A stretch of 64,000 bases of DNA from QZLE01 sp033852075 (GTDB lineage Bacteria > Pseudomonadota > Gammaproteobacteria > QZLD01), in assembly GCA_033852075.1 (NCBI GenBank), contig JAWSVC010000027.1:11913-75912 (forward strand), written 5' to 3'. Numbering within the stretch: the stretch's first letter is position 1; each line of letters starts with the position of its first letter. This document shows, piece after piece, positions 8,575 to 18,189 of the stretch. The notes beneath the pieces are model-generated. The model was not told the origin of the DNA and made no database searches. It was given only the letters and a program-made list of their open reading frames with translations. Position numbers and translations under genes: made by a program.

Positions 8575-9636
8575 CTATCTCTTAAGACCTGCTGAAAAAT
8601 CTAACATTCTTTGAATTGGTTCATAAGCCTTAATTCTAATGTCTTCCGGTACATCTACTTCATTGCCACCAGACTCTAGAACTTCTGAAAGATTCTTGAG
8701 GCCATTCATAGCCATCCATGGGCACAGAGCATGCGCCGGTCTTTTAAACCCATCATCTGTGGTAGATGGAGCGGGAATTAACTCCACTCCTTCAACAGCC
8801 TGTTGCATTCTATAAAATATTCCACTTTCAGTTGCAACTATATATTTTTTAGCCCCTAGATCTTTAACTGCCTTTAGCAACTGAGATGTAGATCCTACAA
8901 CATCACCAAGTTCAACAACCGCTATGGGTGATTCTGGATGTACCAAGACTTTAGCATCCGGATATTGTTCCATCATTTTTTTAAGCTGATTGGCTTTGAA
9001 CTCTTCATGAACAATACACGATCCTTGCCACTTAACCATATCAACACCAGTAGTTTTTTCGATATATGTTCCCAGGTGCTTATCAGGCCCCCAAACAATT
9101 TTTTCGCCTTTCTCATGAAGATATTTAACAATATCAAGTGCTATGCTCGATGTAACAACCCAGTCTGATCTAGCCTTAACTGCTGCACTAGTATTTGCAT
9201 AAACAACAACGGTTCTATCTGGGTACTCATCGCAAAATTCGGAAAATGCATCAGCTGGACATGATAAATCTAAAGAACATTCTGCATTTAAATCTGGCAT
9301 TATCACGCGTTTTTCCGGACTAAGAATCTTTGATGTTTCGCCCATAAATTTAACACCAAGAACAACTAGAGTCTTTGCAGGATGTTCTTTCCCAAGTCGA
9401 GCCATTTCAAGAGAATCAGCAACAAATCCTCCTGTTTCATCTGCTAATCGCTGAAGATTTGGGTGTGTGTAGAAATGGGCAACAATTACTGCATCCTGCT
9501 CTTTTAATTGCTGCTTAATCTTATCTGTATAAAATAATCTTTCTTCTTCTGTCAACACCTCTGGTTTTGCCGGAGGAACATAGAAATCTGGAATTCTACT
9601 GGATACATCAATAATTTTTTTGCTGGAGTCTGTCAT
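8575..9636 (-). CDS. nadA: Quinolinate synthase NadA
   Basis: 353 residues, normal for the family. NadA condenses iminoaspartate with dihydroxyacetone phosphate to quinolinate, the first pyridine of de novo NAD synthesis, and needs a [4Fe-4S] cluster. The cluster cysteines are visible in AECSLDLSCPAD, GSCIVHEEF and ALCPWMAMNGL. Other family signatures are VAHFYTHP near residue 55, VVYANTSAAVKA, and the substrate-binding motifs WGPDKHLG and HPESP. No nadB is in the window. It is followed on the same strand, after a 114-base gap holding a REP-like doublet, by thiI. A plausible ribosome site (AGAG) precedes the ATG. Confidence 0.97.
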   Translation of the reverse strand: MTDSSKKIIDVSSRIPDFYVPPAKPEVLTEEERLFYTDKIKQQLKEQDAVIVAHFYTHPNLQRLADETGGFVADSLEMARLGKEHPAKTLVVLGVKFMGETSKILSPEKRVIMPDLNAECSLDLSCPADAFSEFCDEYPDRTVVVYANTSAAVKARSDWVVTSSIALDIVKYLHEKGEKIVWGPDKHLGTYIEKTTGVDMVKWQGSCIVHEEFKANQLKKMMEQYPDAKVLVHPESPIAVVELGDVVGSTSQLLKAVKDLGAKKYIVATESGIFYRMQQAVEGVELIPAPSTTDDGFKRPAHALCPWMAMNGLKNLSEVLESGGNEVDVPEDIRIKAYEPIQRMLDFSAGLKR

Positions 9637-9895
9637 ATAAATATCTCTAAAAGGCTTCTGCGTAAAGATAATAACGCATTCAAGAGCGCAAATAATATCA
9701 CTATTACAAACTAATTTCTCTTATGAATGGATAATCAGGTCTGTTAAGTCTGAAAATTATTCTTTTGAATCAATTTCAGCCACATACATCAACAATATTC
9801 ACAATTTTTATAAATATTATTTTATCGCAGAACTATACTTTTCTAATATCTTTGCAATTATTAAATTTAATGGATTAACTGTAAAAGGACTTTTT

Positions 9896-10309
9896 ATGAA
9901 AAAAATCTCCGCAATATTATCATTTATTTTAATAGTAAGTACTTCGTGCGCATCTAGTTACGGGGGGTACAAGTCTGAAACAACCTATAACAAAAAAGAA
10001 CATAAACATGAATATAAGCATCTAGCAAAAAACGATTCAGGTAAACATAAGGAAAAGAAAAAAAAGGCGCTGCCTCCTGGATTAAAGAAAAAAGTTGCTA
10101 GCGGCAAATCACTTCCTCCAGGCTGGCAAAAGAAAATACGAAAAGGCGAAGTATTAGACCAGGATGTTTATATTAACTCTGTACCGCTAGATTTTGCTAA
10201 ATTTCCTCATATTCCGCATGGTAACCCGTTAACCGAGGTTATTCGTGTTCATGACAAAATTCTAAGGATCATGAAAGACTCGCATGAGGTATTAGAAATA
10301 CTGAAATAA
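9896..10309 (+). CDS. Small exported basic protein with LPPG repeats
   Basis: 137 residues. A signal sequence covers about residues 1-20 and ends in a Cys (VSTSC); the -3 residue is not the usual Leu, so lipidation is uncertain. A His/Lys-rich stretch follows, then two copies of a short motif, ALPPGLKKKVASGK and SLPPGWQKKIRKGE, as found in CigR/RcnB-like envelope proteins. The C-terminal 50 residues contain PHGNPLTEVIRVHDKILRI. It stands alone, facing the EF-hand gene across a shared terminator. Function is unknown; a periplasmic or outer-membrane location is inferred from the signal peptide only. Confidence 0.6.
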   Translation: MKKISAILSFILIVSTSCASSYGGYKSETTYNKKEHKHEYKHLAKNDSGKHKEKKKKALPPGLKKKVASGKSLPPGWQKKIRKGEVLDQDVYINSVPLDFAKFPHIPHGNPLTEVIRVHDKILRIMKDSHEVLEILK

Positions 10310-10319
10310 AATGCACTAA

Positions 10320-10345
10320 AAAGCCCATAGTTCCCTATGGGCTTT
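10320..10345. terminator. Bidirectional rho-independent terminator
   Basis: Perfect 11-bp stem AAAGCCCATAG / CTATGGGCTTT with a TTCC loop, A-run on one side and T-run on the other, lying between two convergent genes. Confidence 0.85.
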
Positions 10346-10368
10346 ACTCTTAATAATAATTGTTAATA

Positions 10369-11172
10369 TTAAATTTCATCTTCAGGGCCATCACCAGGGC
10401 CAAAACCTAAATCCTGATTTGGTTTGTTTTTGCGAGGTCCTTTTCTTCCAAACTCATTAATATCAAGATAACCATCCTTATTTGCATCTCTCATTTCAAA
10501 ACGCTGTTTTGATCTTTCCTGGCGAAATTTATCCATTTCTGTCTTATCGATTTTACCGTCACCATTAACATCGTGTTTTGCAAATCGTTCTTCGATAGTA
10601 GGTGGTGTTACTTCATCCTTGGTAATCACTCCATCTTTGTTTCTATCCCTGCGATCAAACATTTTATTAACTCTTTCGGTAACCAATTGTGTCACTTCTG
10701 ACTTTTCAATTTTGCCATCTTTGTTTAGATCCATTTTTTCCCAGCGTTTTTCTGCTTCAGCTCGACCACGTTTATGATTGCTCATACCCATTGCATGCTT
10801 ACCATCTTTTTGTCCAATACCAGCTTTACCTTCTTTTGCTCCTTGCCCTGGTTTATGTCCAATCTTTCCTCCTTTTTTGCCATGCTGACCCATAAAGTTT
10901 TCATGCCAATGTTTGTATTCATTGAAAGATATAGCGCTATCATTATCTACATCCATTCTTTCCATAAACCCTTCTCGTCTCTTATCCAAAAATTTATTAG
11001 TTGCTGCCTTATATTCGTCATAACTAATTTTTCCATCTTTATTTGCATCTAACTTTTCAAAAACAGCTTCTTTCCCAGGACGAGGTTTTTGAACGTCTTC
11101 TGCAAAAGAGAAAGTTGGAATTAGAGCAATGGACAGTAAGGTACATGCTGATAGTAAGAATCTGTTTTTCAT
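10369..11172 (-). CDS. Secreted protein with six EF-hand calcium-binding motifs
   Basis: 267 residues counted from the ATG at 11172, which has AAAGGTG about seven bases upstream and begins a clear signal peptide (MKNRFLLSACTLLSIALI...FAED). An upstream in-frame ATG at 11211 would place 13 extra residues before the signal peptide and is less likely. The mature protein has six EF-hand loops: DANKDGKISYDE, DVDNDSAISFNE, DLNKDGKIEKSE, DRNKDGVITKDE, DVNGDGKIDKTE and DANKDGYLDINE. Between the second and third is a Gly/Lys/His-rich linker. All but the second have the canonical Gly at position 6. It probably binds calcium in the periplasm or outside the cell; its partner is unknown. Confidence 0.88.
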   Translation of the reverse strand: MKNRFLLSACTLLSIALIPTFSFAEDVQKPRPGKEAVFEKLDANKDGKISYDEYKAATNKFLDKRREGFMERMDVDNDSAISFNEYKHWHENFMGQHGKKGGKIGHKPGQGAKEGKAGIGQKDGKHAMGMSNHKRGRAEAEKRWEKMDLNKDGKIEKSEVTQLVTERVNKMFDRRDRNKDGVITKDEVTPPTIEERFAKHDVNGDGKIDKTEMDKFRQERSKQRFEMRDANKDGYLDINEFGRKGPRKNKPNQDLGFGPGDGPEDEI

Positions 11173-11356
11173 TGTATTCACCTTTACTTTAATAATTTGA
11201 ACTATACCCATATAACGTGTAAGAAATTTATTGGTTGACTAAAATTTAAATTTTTTTATTTAATTAAGCTAAATACAGTATAAAACTGATATAATTATCG
11301 TAGATTTATTTAAGGTGTTTGCTTAGACAGGCACCAAGCAGTTAATGGAATAACAT

Positions 11357-12550
11357 ATGTTAAAAGAAATAAATATAGCAGACTTAAAACCAGGAATGCT
11401 AATCCACAAAGTCTACACAAATGATAAATCAATCGATCTATTATTTCGAAATTTTCACGCAAAAAATATTGAAGATGTCGATCGTCTTAAAAAATCTGGG
11501 ATAACAAAAGTAATAATCGACTTAACTAAGCGGCCAGAACAACAAAATGATTCTGTAGAATTAAGCAAAGCAAACGTAAAAAAACGATTTGATAATCTAA
11601 AGCAGGATATAAAAATTGCGGAAAAGGTATTTAACGAGTCAAAAATTGCAATTGAAAATTTCTATAACAATACTCATTCTGATGATATCAATATAAACGA
11701 CCTATCTCCTGTGCTTGATAAGACATTTGAAAGTATTCGCGAAAACAACCATGCTCTTTTAACAATACTTCATATGCACAGAAACAGTGATAAATTCTTA
11801 TCCCATATATTCAGTGTATTAAGCATCGCTACTGCTATCGGTCATAGAATGAACTTCGATGGCGACAATCTGTTTTCGTTAGGAATGTCCGCTCTTCTGC
11901 ATGATATTGGTTGGAGCAGACTTCCGACATATTTACCTGAAAAATCAGGCAATTATACAGAAAAAGAGCTAAAACTTGCCAGGCAGCATGCTCAATATGG
12001 TCTTTCTATCATTGAAAAAATAAAAGAGCTTCCACAAAACGTTATAGATATTTTGAAAGAATATTATATCTATGACAAAAACCACCATCTACCACCAAGT
12101 CATGATGACTCAATTTTTGCCAATATGGGAAAATTAATTTCAATTGTAGATATTTACGATAGCCTTACGCACGGAATTAAAGGAAAAAATCAACGCACAC
12201 CATACGCTGCACTACAATTTATGTACAAGCAAGCTCAGGATGGAGATATTGATACTGCAATACTAACCCAACTAATCAAACTACTTGGTGTATATCCAGT
12301 AGGTAGCGCGGTTGAACTCTCAAATGGTGAACGCGGAATTGTAATTGAACTTAATAAAGAGCACCCTCTAAAACCAATTATTAAGGTTTGTTATGATGCA
12401 GGTAAAACTCCTATGTCTGAAGAGTTAATCATTGACCTTTCTACAGAAGATTTTGATTCAAAACGAAAAATCAAAGGGGTTATTGACCCGCAAATGATTG
12501 GCGTTGATCCTTATAATTTACTTAAGCTTGATTCTGCTCTGCAATCTTAA
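11357..12550 (+). CDS. DUF3391/HD-domain protein with degenerate HD-GYP motifs
   Basis: 397 residues. The N-terminus (INIADLKPGMLIHKVY) matches the domain that precedes many HD-GYP cyclic-di-GMP phosphodiesterases. The HD dyad is present at about residues 180-182 (LLHDIGW). However, the usual HDIGK lysine is Trp, and the region that should read HHERxDGxGYP is KEYYIYDKNHHLPP at about residues 236-249, so the GYP motif and two metal-binding histidines are lost. The downstream SIVDIYDSLTHG helix is kept. It may be an inactive c-di-GMP-related regulator or an HD hydrolase with another substrate. A roughly 70-residue C-terminal extension (VELSNGERGIVIEL) follows. It is monocistronic. Confidence 0.82.
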   Translation: MLKEINIADLKPGMLIHKVYTNDKSIDLLFRNFHAKNIEDVDRLKKSGITKVIIDLTKRPEQQNDSVELSKANVKKRFDNLKQDIKIAEKVFNESKIAIENFYNNTHSDDININDLSPVLDKTFESIRENNHALLTILHMHRNSDKFLSHIFSVLSIATAIGHRMNFDGDNLFSLGMSALLHDIGWSRLPTYLPEKSGNYTEKELKLARQHAQYGLSIIEKIKELPQNVIDILKEYYIYDKNHHLPPSHDDSIFANMGKLISIVDIYDSLTHGIKGKNQRTPYAALQFMYKQAQDGDIDTAILTQLIKLLGVYPVGSAVELSNGERGIVIELNKEHPLKPIIKVCYDAGKTPMSEELIIDLSTEDFDSKRKIKGVIDPQMIGVDPYNLLKLDSALQS

Positions 12551-12571
12551 GTGACTAATCGAATATACCCA

Positions 12572-12823
12572 TTATAGGCTTTTTAGATATTCACAGATAT
12601 CACCAGATTCATACATCCATTGAACCTCATCTCCACTTGAGATCTTCAGGCATGGAACGGTCTTTCTACCGGTAGCTGCTATCTGCTCTTCCATATAATC
12701 ACTATTTTCTGCAGTATCACAAAGATCAAACTCCTGACTTAGCTCGTCTTTAACTCGCAAAACCTTCTGGCAAAATGGACACTGCGGTCTGTAATACAAA
12801 GCAATATTTTTAATCTCAGGCAT
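12572..12823 (-). CDS. Glutaredoxin-family protein
   Basis: 83 residues, a single thioredoxin fold of glutaredoxin / GST-N type. The redox motif is Cys15-Pro-Phe-Cys18. The cis-proline motif is TVPCL, and GDICEYLKS is the usual C-terminal glutathione-binding part. Glutaredoxins reduce disulfides or glutathione mixed disulfides in the cytoplasm. The extra Cys in TVPCL is found in a subset of the family. GGAG lies eight bases before the ATG. It follows the M16C peptidase gene on the same strand by 48 bases and may be cotranscribed. Confidence 0.85.
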   Translation of the reverse strand: MPEIKNIALYYRPQCPFCQKVLRVKDELSQEFDLCDTAENSDYMEEQIAATGRKTVPCLKISSGDEVQWMYESGDICEYLKSL

Positions 12824-12871
12824 AATATCTCTCCTATTTACTTCATGTTATCATCGACAACTATCAAAACG

Positions 12872-15781
12872 TTATATCTGAATTATCTGCATTCCAAGAT
12901 CAGAAGCTATTCTATGATTTTGTTCATTGGTTACAACAACGCAATTCATGTGATCTGGATTTAGATATTTTTGAGCAACATCTATTAAATCATTAATTGT
13001 AGTATTGAGTATCCTATCGCGATATTCGAGACGCATCTGTGCAGATATCCCAAATAGACTATTATAGAATGCCTTTTTAGCTTCACCTGCAGGCGATGAT
13101 GGTTTATCTAGCGTTCCAATAACCCCGAGGATCGCCTCTTCTAACTGTTTGGTTTCATGATTATTTGAGTATAACCATTGTAAAGATTTATCAAAGTCAT
13201 CTAATGTTCCTTCTATTCTTGGATCACGGTATGAATAAAACTTAAATGCTCCGATGCTTGAATCATGGGATGCACCACCGCCATAAGCCCCTCCTTGCTC
13301 CCTGATGGCTGTATGCAGGTAACCATTTTTAAGAAACACAGCCAATACTGCAAGCGCTGCAGCATCTTTATGTTGTGGTGATACCGTAGGATAAGCCTTT
13401 GCGCAAAAATTAATTTGTGTATTGGTAATAAACATATCATTGACTTTGCTATTGGGAACAAAGCTCAGATTAAGATTTTTGGAATCTGCTGTACATGAAT
13501 CAAATTTATAAATTTGATTCAATATATCCATGTTATGAGCAAGAGCATCTTGATCAGATATCAGTAATAACTGTTTTTCCTGCAGTTTTATCGTATTAAA
13601 AATAGTAGTTAACACATCAGCAAATTCAGCAATGCCTTCACCTGCTTTGAGTTGATCATCTATGCCTTTGATTCTTTTAATAGATTCAAGACCGCTCATA
13701 ACATCAAGTAGTCCAGCTATTGGGGATATAGACCTGGAAGCAGCCTGCATTGCATATATGTGTCCATTACTTGTAATAGAATTTTCTTTACGCAATCTCA
13801 TCTGCGCAATCAAATCACCTATACGCTCATATTCATCAAATCTTAGTCTGTTAGACATGTCATCCAACATTGAGATGAATTTTTCAAATTTACGATTTAA
13901 TGCCTTACCGGAATAGGCAATATATCCCAACGTCTTACTTGTATCATCCTTATCTGATCTAAAGCTGGTATAACAACCTATACTTCCAACATTAGCAGTC
14001 TGCATGTTTTGAATTTGTTTATAATTATAATCAGAAAAACCTAATTCAGATGCTATAGAACAAAAATAAGGCAGATGCTGAAATTGCTCTTGAGTAAATT
14101 CTGGTATCTTAGCAATAATCTGACTATAACTTATCCCATTAGTTGCGCTATTAAACACAGCAACAGGAACACCAGCAACATTCTCTTTTTTAGCCGTTGG
14201 ATAATCTATAGTTTTAGGAATATCATTTTTAGTTACCTTTGGTAAGATGGATTCATCGCCTAAGTTTTGCTGTCGATCCATTAAGGCCTGAGCGTTCTTA
14301 ATAATTTGGTTTTTTTGGCTATCATCTAACTTGGAATTAATTGATGCTAACTTAGTAAGTTCTGACTGCTGCTTTTTAATATTGTAATCAGGATCAGGTT
14401 GCATAATAAGCCTAACCTTATGTTTATTATCCAGAATTAGTTTATTGATAAGGTCTTTAATATAAGACTTATTCTTTAGCTTTTGCCTTAACCTTTCTAT
14501 TGCAGTATCCAGATTTAATGCACTTATTACATCTCCTCTATGAACAGCTGCAGATACGGCGCTAAATAAAAGTTGGAGACCAAACGGTTCTCTATCTCCG
14601 CCAATTTCACGCTGTGAAAATTCAAGTTGATGTAAGATCGATTCTAAATAATCCTGATCAACACCATCTTCAATGATTTTGTTCAAACACTCTGTTACCT
14701 GCTGATCAAACGCATCCATATTTTTAATATCAGCGCCATCAATACCACACATAAACATCATCTCTTTATTAGATGTTTCTATGCCAGTTAATGGAGATGG
14801 TGAATCCGCAAGATCTGTTGTTTCCAATAAGTTTCTTAATGGTGATGCACTGTTTTCCAGAAGAACGCTTGATAAAAACTCTGCTTCCAAAAGATCATCA
14901 ATATTTGAGCTTTCTTTTAATAACCACCCAAGAACAAGTTGCCCTTTTCCACTTTGATCTACCGGGGGGAAATACTCAGTAAATGTTTGTTCGGTGTTAT
15001 ATCTTTGTTCATTTGCGACATCAATTGTTCTATCAAGGCGTTGAAACTTATTTAATACTTTCGCTTCAAAATTTTCTTGGTGCTCTGAAGCTGTGATATT
15101 ACCAAATGTAAAAAATATCGCATTACTAGGGTGATAGTGAATTTTGTAAAAATCTTTAAGTTGTTCATAGCTAAGATCAGTTATATTCTCTGGATCACCA
15201 CCACTATTAAAATGATAAGTAGCCGTTGGAAACACATGTTTTGTAAGAGCTTGCCATGCAATAGATACCGGCGAACTCATAGCTCCTTTCATTTCATTAA
15301 AAACTACACCTTTATACTCAAGCGGGGATTTGGGGTCATCTATTTTATTAAATTCGTAACGCCATCCTTCCTGAAGAAAATCCAACTCATCCAACCTGCT
15401 GAAAAAGACTGCATCAAGATAAACATCCAATAGATTATTAAAATCCTTTTTACATTGGGTGGCGAAAGGATATGCAGTCCAGTCACTACTGGTCATGGCG
15501 TTCATAAATGTATTTAGCGATCTACGAAGCATCATAAAAAAAGGATCTCTTACAGGATACTTCTGACTTCCGCATAAAGCTGTATGCTCTAATATATGCG
15601 CAACACCCGATGAATCAGTTGGAATCGTACGCAAGGCAACCATAAAGACATTTTCGTTATTTTCACAAGCTAAATGATAATGCAGTGCACCTGTGACAAT
15701 ATGCTCAAATTCCTGAACTTCAATACTTAATGACTTAATAGTCTCAGTTCTAAGTAATTTAAATGTCTTATATTCCATCAA
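12872..15781 (-). CDS. M16C zinc metallopeptidase (presequence-protease type)
   Basis: 969 residues, the size of the PreP / insulinase C subfamily in which two M16 halves are fused. The inverted zinc motif HxxEH is His62-Ile-Leu-Glu65-His66, within HILEHTALCGSQKYPVRDPF. The distal glutamate should lie in VVFNEMKGAM, and YAFATQ-like residues form the substrate pocket. The second half is catalytically inert, as usual, and includes the Arg/Tyr element near EQGGAYGGGASHD. It has no signal peptide, so it acts in the cytoplasm, where relatives degrade short unstructured peptides up to about 60 residues. The next gene on the strand is a glutaredoxin. Confidence 0.92.
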   Translation of the reverse strand: MMEYKTFKLLRTETIKSLSIEVQEFEHIVTGALHYHLACENNENVFMVALRTIPTDSSGVAHILEHTALCGSQKYPVRDPFFMMLRRSLNTFMNAMTSSDWTAYPFATQCKKDFNNLLDVYLDAVFFSRLDELDFLQEGWRYEFNKIDDPKSPLEYKGVVFNEMKGAMSSPVSIAWQALTKHVFPTATYHFNSGGDPENITDLSYEQLKDFYKIHYHPSNAIFFTFGNITASEHQENFEAKVLNKFQRLDRTIDVANEQRYNTEQTFTEYFPPVDQSGKGQLVLGWLLKESSNIDDLLEAEFLSSVLLENSASPLRNLLETTDLADSPSPLTGIETSNKEMMFMCGIDGADIKNMDAFDQQVTECLNKIIEDGVDQDYLESILHQLEFSQREIGGDREPFGLQLLFSAVSAAVHRGDVISALNLDTAIERLRQKLKNKSYIKDLINKLILDNKHKVRLIMQPDPDYNIKKQQSELTKLASINSKLDDSQKNQIIKNAQALMDRQQNLGDESILPKVTKNDIPKTIDYPTAKKENVAGVPVAVFNSATNGISYSQIIAKIPEFTQEQFQHLPYFCSIASELGFSDYNYKQIQNMQTANVGSIGCYTSFRSDKDDTSKTLGYIAYSGKALNRKFEKFISMLDDMSNRLRFDEYERIGDLIAQMRLRKENSITSNGHIYAMQAASRSISPIAGLLDVMSGLESIKRIKGIDDQLKAGEGIAEFADVLTTIFNTIKLQEKQLLLISDQDALAHNMDILNQIYKFDSCTADSKNLNLSFVPNSKVNDMFITNTQINFCAKAYPTVSPQHKDAAALAVLAVFLKNGYLHTAIREQGGAYGGGASHDSSIGAFKFYSYRDPRIEGTLDDFDKSLQWLYSNNHETKQLEEAILGVIGTLDKPSSPAGEAKKAFYNSLFGISAQMRLEYRDRILNTTINDLIDVAQKYLNPDHMNCVVVTNEQNHRIASDLGMQIIQI

Positions 15782-15887
15782 ATCCTCATTTATGTTGTTT
15801 TTAAGTTATCGTCCATATCGACTCAATAGTTCTCTTAAACTATTATATCGTTATAATGAATAGCCGCTCACTATAATTGGAACTACA

Positions 15888-17012
15888 GTGCAGGACAAGA
15901 CTAAAAACACTAAAGCTCAACACAAAGCTACATATATTGGAGCATTTGTTAATATTTTGCTTTCAATACTCAAAATTATTTTTGGAATTTTCAGCCACTC
16001 ACAGGCACTTTTGATCGATGGTATACACTCTTTTTCAGACCTAATTACTGACGCACTGGTTATTTTTACTACTAAATTTTCCAACAATGAGCCTGACAGC
16101 AAACATCCATACGGACACCAAAGATTTGAAACTATAGGTTCACTTGCGATTGGTTCTTTTCTAATTGCTTTAGCCGGAGCTATTATTTTTAGTGGCTTTG
16201 AAAAGATATTCTCTGCAAATATACAAACACCAGGATGGCCAGCCATTATCGTGGCAATTCTATCAATATTAAGTAAGGAATGGATTTATCACTATACTAT
16301 GGCAATTGCCAAGGAAACTAATTCACAAATACTTAAAGCAAATGCCTGGCACCACAGAACCGATTCACTATCATCAGTTGTTGTGGTTATTGGTCTCGCT
16401 GGTTCTTATGCTGGACTTAATTGGCTCGATCCTCTTGCTGCAATAATCGTAGCAATCATGATTGGTAAAGTCGGGGTTGATCTGGTTTGGGGAAATATTG
16501 CTGAACTGGTAGATACTGCTCCACCCCAGGATTTTATCGATAAAATCACGGCTATTATTTTCCAGATTCCCGAGATCAAAGATACTCATTGTTTAAGATG
16601 CAGAAGATCAGGAGCAGATATCTTCTTAGATCTACACATTCAGGTTGAACCATATATCAGCGTATCAGAAGGCCACCAGATTGGAGATAATCTTACTCAT
16701 AGATTACTTACTGAAATCAAAGAGATAAACGACGTAACTGTACACATTGACCCAGAAGAAGATGAAGATAAAGATCTTTATTCAGACGACATAGTATTAC
16801 CTCTGCGTAGCACTATAGTGCAAACACTAAAAGATCATTGGGATTGCTCTTATAATTTTGATGATATCAAAAGAATCAACATCCATTATTCTCATAATAA
16901 GGTTCTAATTGAAATCCTAGCCCCAAAAACCATGAGTAAAAGCAACAAACTGTTTAAGAATCTCGACCAACTGGAATGGTTGAGTAGCATTGAAGTAAAT
17001 TATTATTGCTAG
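15888..17012 (+). CDS. Cation diffusion facilitator (CDF) divalent-metal efflux protein
   Basis: 374 residues. CDF proteins exchange Zn2+, Fe2+ or similar ions for protons across the inner membrane. The membrane domain spans about residues 1-210; the metal-site residues are in DGIHSFSDLITD (TM2) and HHRTDSLSS (TM5), with the linker PDSKHPYGHQRFE. The C-terminal ferredoxin-like domain is GADIFLDLHIQVEP through VTVHIDPEE. About 75 further residues follow, rich in charged groups, which the roughly 300-residue FieF type lacks. The start is GTG at 15888 with a poor ribosome site. Metal specificity cannot be told. Confidence 0.92.
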   Translation: MQDKTKNTKAQHKATYIGAFVNILLSILKIIFGIFSHSQALLIDGIHSFSDLITDALVIFTTKFSNNEPDSKHPYGHQRFETIGSLAIGSFLIALAGAIIFSGFEKIFSANIQTPGWPAIIVAILSILSKEWIYHYTMAIAKETNSQILKANAWHHRTDSLSSVVVVIGLAGSYAGLNWLDPLAAIIVAIMIGKVGVDLVWGNIAELVDTAPPQDFIDKITAIIFQIPEIKDTHCLRCRRSGADIFLDLHIQVEPYISVSEGHQIGDNLTHRLLTEIKEINDVTVHIDPEEDEDKDLYSDDIVLPLRSTIVQTLKDHWDCSYNFDDIKRINIHYSHNKVLIEILAPKTMSKSNKLFKNLDQLEWLSSIEVNYYC

Positions 17013-17020
17013 TTCAAATA

Positions 17021-17533
17021 TTAATGCTGTTTGGAAAGCACCGTAGCAACATTTACTCCTCCAAGTGGCACACCTATAACCCTTTCATCAAGTATATAAC
17101 GCGTTAGGTATATTGCCTTTTGATCAATGGGATGGATCTTAAAAGTTATATAATCATTTGAACGCTGCTGTATACCATTATTATGCACTTCTGATTTTCT
17201 CTTCTTTATAGGTTTTGCCAGCTTCCTAGCCTCCCACAAGCCAGAAGAGTTTTCCCAATAACTCATTTTAGTTCTCTTGAATCCTTCCTTATTACAGATA
17301 ATAAAGTCTCTGCTATCATGCCCTTTATAATTACACTGAGAATTTACCAATATACTGCTAAGCATATTTTTAGCATCTTCTGCATGTTTTGGGATGATAA
17401 CTGTTACCTGAGTCTGAACTGCGTCAAAAGTAAAATTTGTATATATAATACCGGATACGATACCCACCAAAAATAGTATCGACCCCAGAGAAACAATACC
17501 GACCAGATAATTTATTCTTGTTCTTCTGCTCAT
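17021..17533 (-). CDS. Unidentified membrane-anchored protein
   Basis: 170 residues with one hydrophobic helix at about 9-31 and a basic N-terminus (MSRRTR), so it is probably anchored with the rest in the periplasm. The soluble part has two Cys (SQCNYKG and IICNKEG) that could form a disulfide, a Lys/Arg-rich patch KPIKKRKSE, and a C-terminal hydrophobic stretch ILDERVIGVPLGGVNVA. No family is recognised. It lies nine bases from the 3' end of the convergent CDF gene. Confidence 0.6.
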   Translation of the reverse strand: MSRRTRINYLVGIVSLGSILFLVGIVSGIIYTNFTFDAVQTQVTVIIPKHAEDAKNMLSSILVNSQCNYKGHDSRDFIICNKEGFKRTKMSYWENSSGLWEARKLAKPIKKRKSEVHNNGIQQRSNDYITFKIHPIDQKAIYLTRYILDERVIGVPLGGVNVATVLSKQH

Positions 17534-17823
17534 ATACGTTCTTTTTTATTACAACACTGTAAGAATTATCCTACAAACCACATGGATTTACTCAGAACTA
17601 TATCTCAATATCAGCATTTGACTGAAATATAAGCAAAATACTATTTTTTTTACATATTTAAAAATTTAATGCTTGTGATTTTTTCTCGATATTTCATCAT
17701 ATTACAAATACAAATGAACATTGTTTATTAAGATTCTTCACATTGTTGCACTTGTGAAAAAATAATTTAAGTTTATATTTAAAATACGAGGCAACATCAA
17801 ACATTTAAAAAGGAGTTTACTAC

Positions 17824-18117
17824 ATGTCCAAAAATGTACTAAGTAAAGCGGATTTGATTCAAGAAGTATTAGAAAGAACTGAGGGGCTTACCAAAAAGGC
17901 AGTGTCAGAAGTAATTGCAGCAACATTAGAAACAATCACAGATTCAGTTGCTAAAGGTGATGAAGTAAATGTAATCGGCTTTGGTAAATTTTCTCAAAGT
18001 CAGCGTGCTGCACGCAAAGGTCGCAACCCTAGCACTGGCGCAGAGATTGATATTCCAGCAGCTACTCTTCCTAAGTTTAGTGCAGGTAAGGCATTTAAGG
18101 ATAAGGTTAACGCTTAA
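17824..18117 (+). CDS. hup: DNA-binding protein HU
   Basis: 97 residues, including a short N-terminal extension beyond the 90 of E. coli HU. HU is a small dimeric nucleoid protein that bends DNA. The signature GFGKFSQSQRAARKGRNP lies at the base of the DNA-clasping arm; the intercalating Pro is in RNPSTG. The ending TLPKFSAGKAFKDKVN is typical. AAAAAGGAG precedes the ATG by eight bases, and a strong terminator follows. The 290-base upstream gap is AT-rich and should hold its own promoter. Confidence 0.95.
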   Translation: MSKNVLSKADLIQEVLERTEGLTKKAVSEVIAATLETITDSVAKGDEVNVIGFGKFSQSQRAARKGRNPSTGAEIDIPAATLPKFSAGKAFKDKVNA

Positions 18118-18138
18118 TTAAACTTAATTCTTTATCTG

Positions 18139-18169
18139 AAAAGCGCCTAATTTATAAGGCGCTTTTTTT
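18139..18169 (+). terminator. Rho-independent terminator of the HU gene
   Basis: Nine-base stem AAAAGCGCC / GGCGCTTTT with a ten-base AT loop, followed by seven Ts. It also serves as a boundary to the convergent tetR gene. Confidence 0.88.
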
Positions 18170-18189
18170 ATAATTTTTACTCTATAATT

